Assembly (NCBI GenBank): GCA_029204225.1
Contig: CM055111.1
Location: 11,231,999 to 11,295,998, forward strand
DNA length: 64,000 nt
DNA from: Diphasiastrum complanatum
Taxonomy: Eukaryota; Streptophyta; Lycopodiopsida; Lycopodiales; Lycopodiaceae
Reading direction: 5' to 3'
The first letter of the stretch is position 1; every line of letters begins with the position of its first letter. Under the pieces are notes generated by a model. That model did no database searches. It was not told the origin of the DNA and worked only from the letters and a program-made list of their open reading frames with translations. This document shows positions 46,634 through 56,036 of this stretch, one piece after another. The translations under genes were made by a program, and so were the position numbers.

Positions 46634-48040
46634 TTGGATGTGGCCCCAACTCATATCTTGAAGGGGGACAGCCCACATAGTGTGAATGTTGAAGTTTTTC
46701 CAAATTTGGTACCATCTTCTATTGCTGGAAATAAGGGGCAGCAATCAACCAGTTTCGACCTGCCCAACACCTCATCAAGTTTAGAGCCTAATGTTCATCA
46801 AGAACCGCCCGTTGTTGCTCAAAATCAGCCTGCAGGAACTGTTGGACAGCAAGGACCAGTTTTGGAAGATCTTGGACAGCCAAGTGCGGTGTCGGAGGAT
46901 CTTGGACAGCAAATTGTAAGAAGAGACATGGCTGTTGGACAGCCCAAAACAGTCCCACGGTGGCTATTGTCGACTTTGCCGGACAACAAAGTAAGTTCAT
47001 TTTATGATGCAAAGACACGTGCCTCTACAAAATCAGTGGACTATGCTGATTTTTCAGATTTTGCTCTTACATCTCATGGAGATGTTGCAGAAGAACCTAT
47101 TTTCTATGAGCAGGCCAAGGGAGTAAAATGTTGGGAGGATGCGATGCAAGATGAGTATGACTCACTTATGAAGAACCAGATTTGGGTTCTTGTTGATCTT
47201 CCTCATGGGAAGAAGGCAATTGGTTCTAAATGGGTATACAAAATAAAGTATAAGACAGATGGTACCATTGAAAGGTACAAGGCAAGGCTCGTTGCCAAAG
47301 GCTACGCTCAGCAAAAGGGGATTGATTATGAGAAGAGTTTTTCTCCTACTGCTCGGATGACTACCGTGAAGGTAATAACCTCTTTGGCTGCCCACTTTAG
47401 TTGGCGTTTGCGGCAACTTGACATAAAGACAACATTCCTCAATGGTGATCTCAATGAGGAAGTGTACCTTCAACAACCTGCTGGTTTTTTGGTTGAAGGC
47501 CAAGAAGATAAAGTTTGTCTTCTCAAAAAGGCACTTTATGGACTGAAGCAAGCTCCGAGGATGTGGTATCAAAAGATACATGCGTACTTTTGTGATCGAG
47601 GGTTTACTAATAGTCCTAGCGAATCTACTCTTTATGTCAAGCATACTTCAGATTATATCATCATTATTTTGCTTTATGTTGATGATATTATTATTACGGG
47701 AAGAAATGAGCAGCAGATTGATGCAGTAATACTTGATCTTGGTATGGTTTTTGAAACCTCAGATTTAGGCCTATTGCACTTTTATCTTGGTCTTGAATTT
47801 GTACAAGAAGGGGCTGGAATTTTCATCTCTCAAGAACGCTACATTGGGCAGATTTTGAAGCGGTTCAAGATGGAAGATTGCAAGCCGGTTGCTACACCTA
47901 TGGAGACAAGTCTGAAATTAAGTAGTCAAGGTGATGGTGAATCATTTGACACTACTTTATATTGTCAAGCTATTGGTTGTCTCATTTACCTATGTAATTC
48001 AAGACCGGACATTTCTTATAGTGTCTCACTCATGAGTTAA
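46634..48040 (+). pseudogene. A1 copia reverse transcriptase
   Basis: 468-residue open segment. A linker with repeated GQQ/LGQP motifs (46790-46940) precedes RT: NQIWVLVDLPHGKKAIGSKW, YKARLVAKGYAQQKGIDY, the catalytic LLYVDDIIITG (47670-47700) and YGLKQAPRMWYQKI. It ends at a TAA at 48038 just before RNase H. In the linker and RT this is the best-preserved coding segment of the window. Confidence 0.93.
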
Positions 48041-48634
48041 TTCATGCATGCCCCGATGACATCACATTGGAAAGCATTGAAGAGGATCTTTCGATATCTT
48101 CAAGGAACAAGAAGTCATGGACTGCTTTTTCCTGCTTGTGATGATGCATGTTTGGTTGGTTTTAGTGACTCGGATTAGGGTGGAGATCAAGACACTAGAC
48201 GCTCTACAAGTGGACATTGCTTTTTCTATGGAAATTCTGCAATTTCGTGGTCAAATAAAAAGCAGCCCACTGTTGCTACTACTTCTAGTGAGGCAGAATA
48301 TAGAGCGATATTTTCAGCCACAACAGAGTGTTTATGGCTGAGAAGACTACTTGTTGACATGAAGTTTGGCGAGCCCTCAGCCACTCTTATCTTGAGTGAT
48401 AGTCAAAGTGCTATTGCCATTGCACGGAATCCTGTTTTTCATGCAAGGACGAAGCACATCGAGATCCATTATCACTTTGTTCGGGAGAGACTTCATGATG
48501 ACGGCATTTTACTTGAATATTGTCCTACGGAGGATAATATTGCGGACCTCTTCACTAAGGCGTTGCCTAGAGTCAGATTTGTAACTTTATGCAAAGCTTT
48601 ACATTTGATACCACGTGTTGGTTTTGTTACATAG
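48041..48634 (+). pseudogene. A1 copia RNase H
   Basis: Frames alternate: GFSDSD then a stop near 48176, TSSEAEYRAIFSATTECLWL (48285-48340), ILSDSQSAIAIARNP and TKHIEIHYHFVRERL (48455-48500), ending VGFVT-stop at 48634. The polypurine tract and 3' LTR follow. Confidence 0.9.
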
Positions 48635-48671
48635 TGAAAATTTCAGTTTTTGCATTGTCATTTAAGGAGGG

Positions 48672-49120
48672 TGTTAGAAATAAATGACTATGCTAAAGTT
48701 AATCCATAGGTTACTTTGACCCAAAAGGTCGAGATTTGTGTAACCATGGGTAGTTAGTTATTTAGGCCACCTTAAGTTTGTCTTAAGTTCAGTTGGACCC
48801 ACTTTTGGTCATGTACTGACTCGTGGGTCCTTAGGGGTCTAATTTTGTTTAGGGGCCCTATCTTGACTTTTGAGGGTGCCCTACATTTAGTAAGTGGTTA
48901 ACCTAAGGGTTTGGTGGCATTTGGCCACATCCAGGTAGAGTACTTAGATGCTCATTGTGTATTCCATTTTTACAGTTTGGCTAAGCATTGCTCTCCATTG
49001 CTCTTGTTGTTGTTTTCTCTCTCTCTCTCTTAGAGTTGGGCGCCCAGCCTCTTCTCTCTTGTTTCTTGTGGAGATTGATTGATAACTAGATCTTGGTGAC
49101 TTGACTCTTGCTTTCCTACA
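48672..49120 (+). repeat. 3' LTR of A1
   Basis: 449 bp, preceded by TTTAAGGAGGG. Seven substitutions and one CT indel against the 5' LTR. Confidence 0.95.
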
Positions 49121-49124
49121 AATT

Positions 49125-50103
49125 TGACTCCAGGTAGCATAGGAATGTCTTTGCCTTTGCACTCCAGCATATTGTAGTCCTTCAGGATCTTCAAAATATA
49201 ATGTTGTTGATGAAATGCAATGGTGCCTTTTACCCTATCATGATGAATTTGAATTCCAAGGCAAAATTTTGCCTCTCCAAGGTCCGAAACATCAAAGATA
49301 GAGCCAATTAACTTCTTACAATGATTGATGAAAGGAGTAGAATTTCCTATCAACAATGAATCATCAACATAGACTGTCAACAATACATAATACTCATTCA
49401 CCCTTTTGAAATAAACATTACCATCAGGAATGATTGGTATGAACCCCAATGCTCTTAGGGCTTGATCTATCTTCTTATTCCATTGCCTAGCGGATTGCTT
49501 TCAACCATATATATTATTTAAAAGCAAGCAAACCCAACTAGGATGATGTCTACTCACATAGTCTGATGGCTGCTTCATAAAAATAGTTTCATCAAGTGTG
49601 CCATATAAATATGTTGTTTTCTCATCTATTTGATGCATTTCCAGATCATAATAAGCGGCAACTAAAAAACGTATGCTAGCTTGCTTTACAACGGGAGAAA
49701 AGGTATCAAAATAGTCAACTCCAAACTTTGTTACAAGGCGAGCTTTGAAACGTGTAATATCACCTTCGGGTGTAAATTTAAGTTTGTAGAGCCATTTGCA
49801 ATCTATGGCCTTTCTTCCTGGTGTTAAAAGTTGCAGCTTCCAAACTTGGTGTCGATACATGGACTCCATCTCTTCATCCATAGCTTTGTGCCATTGATTT
49901 CGTTCTTTACTTTGCATTGCTTCTTCATAAGTTGATGGAGCTTCCACAAAATATCCAAATTCTCTTTGGAAGCGAATTGGCTCTCGTCTTTCTCTCCTTG
50001 GCCGTGATGTAGCAGCTTCCTCGTCTTCAAATTCTTCTTCTTCCTCACCTGCATGTTCAATGATTTCTTCTTCTTCTTCTTCATCAAGAAGAGATTCATG
50101 CAT
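49125..50103 (-). pseudogene. B2 copia reverse transcriptase (N-terminal and central part)
   Basis: From 50103: an acidic Glu-run linker (residues 8-35), REPIRFQREFGYF, WHKAMDEEMESMYRHQVWKL, CKWLYKLKFTPEGDITRFKA and YFDTFSPVVKQASIRFLVAA, then after a shift near 49500 RT continues with VYVDDSLLIGNSTPF (49385-49340). It is cut by A1 at 49124. The GYAQ-type residues after LVTK are missing in a small gap (LVTKFGVDYF). Confidence 0.9.
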
Positions 50104-50124
50104 AGTTGGAACAATAGGCTGCTC

Positions 50125-51293
50125 TTATAGAGTAGCATGAAACAGTTTGAAAACATCATATCCTAGAACATCTACTTCTTCCTTTTTCTGGAATATAGGA
50201 TCATCTATGAACTTTGATTCATCAAAGCGTACATCTCTAGAGAAATGAAATTTCTTTGTAGTTGGATTGTAAATCTTATAATAATTTGAGATTGCATCAT
50301 ATCCAACTAGAATTCCTGGCATAGCAGTATTGTCTAGCTTATTGCATTTAACTTTAGGAACAAATAAATATGCTAGACATCCAAAAATTCTAACATGTAT
50401 TAACTTGGGCTTTTTCCCAGTCCAGCATTTGTAAGGAGTTTTCTCCTTATCTAGAGATTGTAAAGTACGATTCTGCAAGTAATTAGCAGTATTAACTGCT
50501 TCTGCCCAGAATTTAGCAGGTAACTTTGCATGAATCATCATGCAGCGTGCTGCCTGAACAAGAGTTCGATTCCGCCGTTCTGCAACACCACTGTGCTGAG
50601 GGGTGTACACAGCCGTAAACTGATGTAAAATGTTATTGCTGGTACAAAACTCCTGAAATTCTGCAGAAATATATTCACCACCACGATCTGAACGTAGTTG
50701 TCTAACTCTCTTTGAAGTCTTAGAGTGCACAAAACTGAGAAATTCTTTAAATTTTGAAAGAACATCACTTTTATTAGCAATAAAATAGACCATTGCTAAT
50801 CGACTAAAATCATCAATGAATGAAACAAAATAACGTGCACTACCAATAAAGTTAACAGGCAAAGGCCACAAACATCTGAATGAACTAATTCAAGAAGTTC
50901 TTTAGCTTTATGGCCCTCCTTATTGAATGGAGAGCGAGTCATCTTGCCCAACATGCAAGAATCACATGGATGATATGAAGTGGGAATATTGATGTCAAAA
51001 TCAACCCCTTCAAACAACCTTTTCTTTGCGGCATCTAAAATACTGCGCATACTCATGTGAGAGAGCCTAACATGCCATAATGCATGTATTTTGTCTTCCA
51101 CGACTGAAACTTCGTCACATGCAATAAGAACCTTTGCATGATACAGGTTCTCCCTCCTTAAGCTTTTTGCAAGTTGTCTTCCACTTCTTATGTCCATTAG
51201 CCTGCAATCATTGTCAAGAAACAAGACTTTGATGCCCACATCTATCATGCGGGCTACTGACAATAATTCCTTTTGCATGGTTGGTACATGCAA
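50125..51293 (-). pseudogene. B2 copia integrase
   Basis: GAG-pre-integrase/zinc region (LWHVRLSHMSMRSI...CDSCMLGKMTRSPF, 51090-50940), core FIDDFSRLAMVYFI, LRSDRGGEYISAEF, YTPQHSGVAERRNRTLVQAA (50605-50545), IFGCLAYLFVPK and the C-terminal RDVRFDESKF. One frame change near 50870. B1 lacks this whole region. Confidence 0.92.
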
Positions 51294-51381
51294 TACATTT
51301 CGAAGAACTTTAGAACATCAAGCTTCCTATTCCTGAAACTCAAGCTTCCTATTCCTGAAACATCATGTTGACTACCATCTC

Positions 51382-51864
51382 CTAACTGGGAGAATAACTA
51401 GACAACATAGCTCTATTAAAGATGATATGAGCAGTAGCTCCAGAATCTATCACAACTTCGGAAGTATTATCAGTAGAATTAAAACAATCTTCTACACTAG
51501 TAAGTTGCTCAAACAGATATAAGATTTGAGTTTGTGATCTGGACTCAAATCTTCGAGCAAGTTCATCCCACATCTCCTTTGTTGTAGCAGAATCAGCAAC
51601 AATGAGAAGGATATCTTCCAAAACGGTTTGGGAAATAACTACTTTAGCTTTCGAATCTGCATGCAACCAGGCGTGAAGATCTTTTAAATCTTCATAAGCT
51701 GCTGTATTTATTACATCAGGTACATGCGGTTTGGGAATAGTCCCATCAACATAAGGCCACAGCTTCTTAGCTTGCAGGATCAGTCGAGTCTTTGATCTCC
51801 ATGCAGGGCAGTTGGATCCATCTAGGATCGTTATTTTTGCATGAAAAGTAGAAGTAGAAGCCAT
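51382..51864 (-). pseudogene. B2 copia gag with central deletion, joined to protease start
   Basis: Start ATG at 51864 beside the primer site: MASTSTFHAKITILDGSNCP, WPYVDGTIPKPHVPD, MWDELARRFESRSQTQILYL. Then at about 51496 a deletion of roughly 590 nt relative to B1 removes the gag centre with both zinc knuckles and joins to VEDCFN...VVIDSGATAHIIF, the protease active site. A 22-bp unit TCAAGCTTCCTATTCCTGAA is duplicated in tandem at 51318-51361, after which integrase begins. Confidence 0.9.
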
Positions 51865-51865
51865 T

Positions 51866-51877
51866 GCTCTGATACCA
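51866..51877 (-). promoter_or_regulatory. Primer binding site of B2 (tRNA-iMet)
   Basis: Minus strand TGGTATCAGAGC, one base inside the LTR. Confidence 0.92.
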
Positions 51878-52744
51878 CTAATATATATTTGAAAATAGAG
51901 ATAGAAAGGATCGTTAAATCGAGGTTTACCAACCTAGGAATCCTCGATGGTCCTCTACAACTCAAAATAGATCAAAATCAGCACCATGCAATCAACATGC
52001 AAGCAAATACAGTGACATGCAATCAACATGGAAGCAATCTGAAAAATTCTAGATGCATGCATGCAACATGCATGGACTAGTACTTGCACCCGCAAACGGA
52101 AATTGCTAGCAAATTGTAATTTTGTCGACATGCAATGAATAGATCAAACTTTCAAAGTAATCAGATCTGCTGGGTATGGAGGGCAGCGAGCAAGATGAAG
52201 AGGATGCGAGCAGAAATTTGCATGAAACTCATGTCAGAGACTTGCTACACAAACTAAACTGAGAGTATATGTTGTAAGGAGCATTCTAACATCATTAATT
52301 CTGGAAATTGCACCTCCAATTGGGTCGATTGGATCACGAATGCTTGCTGTCCATGAATTTCCAGCAACAAGAACATTACATTAGCAAGAAAACAAAGCAG
52401 TAAATCAAATCCAACAAGACACCAAGCTAGGAACTAGCATTGATTAGCAAGAGATTCTACCACAAAGAACAAATCACAAGAGCATATGTGAGAAGAAATC
52501 TCTCTCTCTCTCTCCAATAGTGCGCCCATCTAGGAAGAGGAGGCATCATAGATTGGAAACAAATAATATGTGATGTACATGGCTTCCATGTGTCAAAAGT
52601 AGGTGAAATAGGTGTCCCACATGCTAAGCATGCACTTTCCCTCTTCATGCAATGATACTTGACATGATTTGCATTGGTCCACAAGTTTCCTATATAGGAG
52701 AAATGCGCCCTCCTACAACATCAGAAAATTCATATAGTTCCAAC

Positions 52745-53076
52745 CATAGATGCACTGCGTTTCTAGAAAGGCATTCAGAAACGCGTTTTTGATTTGGGAA
52801 TGCATTTCTCAGAAACGTTTTTTTTTAAAGAATTTGATTTTTGTGGGCAATATGGATAGCAAATTAAAGCTCTAATCAAGGGCATTGCATTTATGTAGGT
52901 TGCCGAGTGTTTCGATTACAGTGTGGTCCAGTCTAGGTGCAGCAATCCTTGTTGGATTCAATCAATCCCTATGAAGTTTTAAAGACCTGTTTCTGATTTT
53001 TTTTCCAGTGATTCTGGATCCAGAAATGCGTTTCTAGAAACGTTTTTCTCCATAAATGCGTTTCTGGGCAACTACG
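52745..53076. mobile_element. H2: hAT-like non-autonomous element
   Basis: Ends CATAGATGCACTGCG and (reverse complement) CGTAGTTGCCC. Flanked by GTTCCAAC at 52737-52744 and 53077-53084. Subterminal GCGTTTCTAGAAACG-type palindromes occur; the interior shares GGGCAATATGG and GTTTCG words with H1. 332 bp, no coding. Confidence 0.87.
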
Positions 53077-53084
53077 GTTCCAAC

Positions 53085-53895
53085 CATAGATGTACGGCGA
53101 TTCTGAAACGCGTTTCGGGATGTTCCCAGAATCGCGCAGAATCGTTTTTTTTTTTTTGAAATTTTTTTAGGCAATATGGGTATCAGATGAAAGCTCTGAT
53201 TGAGAGCATTATGACTGTGTAGTTTGCCGACTGTTTCGGGTGCGAAGCACCAAAAAGTGTGTTTTCACTCAGGGAGTTGGAAGGCCAAATCATGAAGAGG
53301 CCTTACAGTCGGGCCCCGGACCCCGCCGTTGGGGGGCGTTGCCCCCCAAACCCCCTACCGGGGGGCTACCGCCCCCCGAGCCCCCCGTTTCTCGGGGGGC
53401 TACAGCCCCCCGAACCCCCTGTTTCCCGGGGGGGCTACCACCCCCCGAAACCCCTAGAGCTTCCTGCTATATAGACACTGTAGATAAAAATGCTACCGCC
53501 CCCCTGTAGACAAAAATGGGGTCCAAATGCGCGTCGAGAAGGGCCCAATATTTATGCCCCCAACTGTATGTACATTGCACTCACATCTCCAGTGAAACGA
53601 TTGCAAAAGTGATCATCATCCATATAGTTGATAGTCCAAACTGTAGCATTAACATTTACTAAAAACCAGAGCAAATGACAACCGAATAACTACTGAAAAT
53701 GAGATCTGTTTGTGCCTCATCTACTGCACTTCTGAGAGGCAAAACGCTGGTTTGACCATTGATCCCCTAAAAAAATATCAGCCATAAGCTATTTTTCCAA
53801 AAAAAAAAAAAAAAAAAAAAAAATTGCGATTCTGGGTCGCGACTCGCAGAATTGCGAATCGCAGACCCAGCGAATCGCGATTCGGTGCATCTATG
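53085..53895. mobile_element. H3: hAT-like non-autonomous element, tandem to H2
   Basis: Ends CATAGATGTAC and GTGCATCTATG. Flanked by GTTCCAAC at 53077-53084 and 53896-53903, the left copy being shared with H2. The right subterminal zone has GCGATTC/GAATCGC palindromes (53824-53885). It contains a G/C-run array (53315-53455) and poly-A at 53801-53823. The interior is collinear with H1 (GGGTATCAGATGAAAGCTCT). Confidence 0.9.
53315..53455. repeat. Array of G6/C6 palindromes in H3
   Basis: Four to five imperfect units of the type GGGGGGCTACCGCCCCCCGA, with alternating G-runs and C-runs that can form hairpins or G-quadruplexes. H1 has a shorter version at 9571-9650. The proline-rich reading frames here are a by-product of base composition. 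Confidence 0.9.
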
Positions 53896-54247
53896 GTTCC
53901 AACATATAGTTGGTAGCATGTAAAATTGCCCCCTAGGGTCCCACGTACAACTTATGGGCCTACTCAAGGTTTTAAAACCTTTACAATAAATTTTTATAAT
54001 GTTTACAAACTTGGCAAGCCTATTTAAACTTTGAGAAAATGCAACGCAAATTAAAATTGTGTGGCACTAAAATACATGTTGAAATTGATCAAACTTAAAC
54101 CATAACAAGAAAAACTACATAATTAATTGAAAGCTTTGCTTTTCTTTATAGGTTTGTAAAGAATTACCAAATTCAGCTTTTGCAAAACTAATCTTATAAT
54201 GAAAAACCTATGGCTATATTTGAGACCATACGATCATATTGAGTCAC

Positions 54248-54319
54248 CTTCTCTTCTTTTGGTGTTCCACTTCTCCATTTTCCTCAATGGTTGCTTCCCA
54301 ATCCTCTGTCTGTTTTTTC
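54248..54319 (-). CDS. Exon 4 of an unidentified charged nuclear-type protein gene
   Basis: Acceptor TTTGTTCTGTAG, 72 nt open, donor AGAAG|GTGACT. Phase 2 in and out. It encodes KKQTEDWEATIEENGEVEHQ with a basic tail KKR. If the donor is not used, the frame stops at the TGA two bases further on, so this could instead be a terminal exon. It sits between copia B2 (left) and an LTR at 54983 (right). Confidence 0.6.
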
Positions 54320-54967
54320 CTACAGAACAAATCTAATATAAGATAATGCAGAAAAATTGGAATGTATTTAATCTGAGAAGTCAGTAATGTCATTATGTAA
54401 AGCTTAGAACAAACAATACATGCAAGGAAAGATTCCATTTAAGTCAATGACATAAAAGGAAAAAAAAAATCCTGGCCAGCAAGCATTACCACATTTTCAT
54501 TTTGGCATGTTAGTTAACCATATCTCTAGTAAAATTAGTTTCTAAATATTGTGCATGAATCTCCTGGCCTCCTTAAGTTTATCAACAAGACCTGCAGGCA
54601 CCAAAATTCGGTCTACATATAATGAATTGGTGACTATTTGGGTTCAGTATTCAGGCTATAAGAGCAAGAGAACTCCTATGGAACAATAAGTGCATGTCCC
54701 AGGGTATTGATGTTGGGCCTACATGGTTGTGCTATTGAGTTAAAGACTACAAAAATAGGATTTTCCTATATGGAAAATCCCATTAAGTCTTCAACTGGTA
54801 CAAATTCTGTCCACCATACTTGACCTACAATAGCCAGCAACTGTCAGAGCAACAACCCGATTTCTGCAACAGCCACCCGAATATCTGTGATTGTACTTTC
54901 AGCCAATAAAAAGTCTATAGGTACTGTACGAACAGTACAGACTGCCCTTTCAGCTCTTAGAGTCCTT
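54320..54967. other. Unassigned intron-like DNA
   Basis: No coding similarity. If the LTR at 54983 belongs to a minus-strand element, this would be its leader, but no gag is visible. Confidence 0.4.
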
Positions 54968-55397
54968 GCTCTGATACCAAGATGAAAATCTCTAATTTCT
55001 TGAACCTGCTAGGATCTTAATCTGAAACTAAAATGAGTAATTATAAATGATATAGAAGAATGATTGAAACCTAGCTACCACTAGACTAAGTAACTCCATA
55101 CACATTTAATCTTATAGTAAACAATCATAAAGTGTTATACATCAAAAAGCAGTAATCAATCATTCAACATTATGTCTTATTGATACAAGTACAAAATAGC
55201 ATTATATATTAACAAATAAAAGTAAGATGATTAAGCCACAAAAATGGCAACATCAACTTGTGGAAAAACTTGGTGTATTAACTCATTATAGGCCGTCCCA
55301 TATATAGGCTTTAATCGTTCTTCTATAGCATTTAAATTTAGACATTTTAGTTTCAAATTAAGATCCTAACAGGTTCAAGAAATCAAAGATTCTCATC
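54968..55397 (-). repeat. LTR-like unit with 55-bp inverted ends and adjacent primer site
   Basis: The minus strand primer-site motif TGGTATCAGAGC lies at 54979-54968, directly beside a unit 54983-55395 that starts TGAAAATC and ends GATTCTCA. Its two ends are inverted copies over about 55 bp (54981-55034 and 55343-55397, 4 to 6 mismatches; shared TTCTTGAACCTG and AGGATCTTAAT). It could be an LTR with unusually long inverted ends or a MITE beside a chance primer motif. Confidence 0.6.
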
Positions 55398-56036
55398 ATG
55401 GCATTATAAACAGGGATAATTAATCTTCTGCAGGTCCTGTATTGTCCTTTGCAATAACTGTACAGAATGTTGAGTCAACAGTACAGCCTGCAACAGGTAC
55501 ATGTAAATCTGTACAAAAGCAGAGTCTGTACAGAGTAGGGATACAGTAATATTTTTAGTCAGCAGTACTTGCTAGGTATACTATAGCTCATTTTTAGCAT
55601 TTTTTTGGCGAAATTCAAAAATCATATAGCAGGTGGACTGCAAGCTACAATACCATCAATTTCAGGGGGAGTAATAATCGCATAAAATTTGGGCTACGCT
55701 ACAGTACGTTTACATAATTTATGAAAAAAACTTGGGCTATGCCACAACAGCAAAAATTCGGGGAACAATTCTTGATTTGATTTTAGGTGCAAATATTCAT
55801 TGGCAATTTGATAAAATAAAATCTCAACCTAAGAGAGCAAATATCAAATTAAGAGGCATTTATTTCCACAAATTGTTTGGAACACAACATTCACAAGAAT
55901 TTAAGAAAAAAGAACTGATTGTGAGTACACATAATCATTCTTAGAAGTTGGAATATTGTGAATACCTCAATATCACACAAATTTTTACCACATTTTTTTT
56001 GTTACATTTTCGTTCTGATACCATCATCCATTTAAA
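55398..56036. other. Unassigned DNA before copia C1
   Basis: Contains GTACAG-rich sequence (55445-55545), also present left of the LTR-like unit (54915-54950). No gene recognised; it may be the leader of C1. Confidence 0.35.

Larger units (their letters stand above)
40632..49120 (+). mobile_element. Copia element A1, young full-length copy with LTRs and TSD
   Basis: LTRs 40632-41082 and 48672-49120 differ by 7 substitutions and one 2-bp indel in a CT run (about 98.4% identical). Ends TGTTAG...CTACA, primer site 41083, polypurine tract AAGGAGGG before 48672, and a 4-bp duplication AATT (possibly 5 bp) at 40628-40631 and 49121-49124. It lies opposite to B2 and splits the B2 RT. Coding regions have frameshifts, and a 2.5-kb foreign insertion sits between gag and protease. 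Confidence 0.95.
38918..54107 (-). mobile_element. Copia element B2, interrupted by A1 and by H2/H3
   Basis: Same family as B1 (LTRs and polyprotein nearly identical). Left (3') LTR 38918-39906, coding pieces 39915-40627 and 49125-51864, primer site 51866-51877, right (5') LTR 51879-54107 swollen by two hAT-like insertions. The first 45 bp or so of the left LTR are missing or strongly altered, and no TSD is found (left ...GTAT, right AGAAA). Unlike B1, it keeps integrase and RT but has lost the gag centre with the zinc knuckles. Confidence 0.9.
51879..54107 (-). repeat. 5' LTR of B2, carrying H2 and H3
   Basis: LTR sequence 51879-52744 and 53904-54107, about 1.07 kb without the insertions. 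The inner end has changed to TAATATATATTTG from TGTTATAGAATTG. The CATGCAA minisatellite holds about two units (51985-52035). Confidence 0.9.

Noticed and set aside
56012-56023. Reversed primer-site-like GTTCTGATACCA just before the C1 gag
   Set aside because: Orientation is opposite to C1 and no LTR edge follows on the right.
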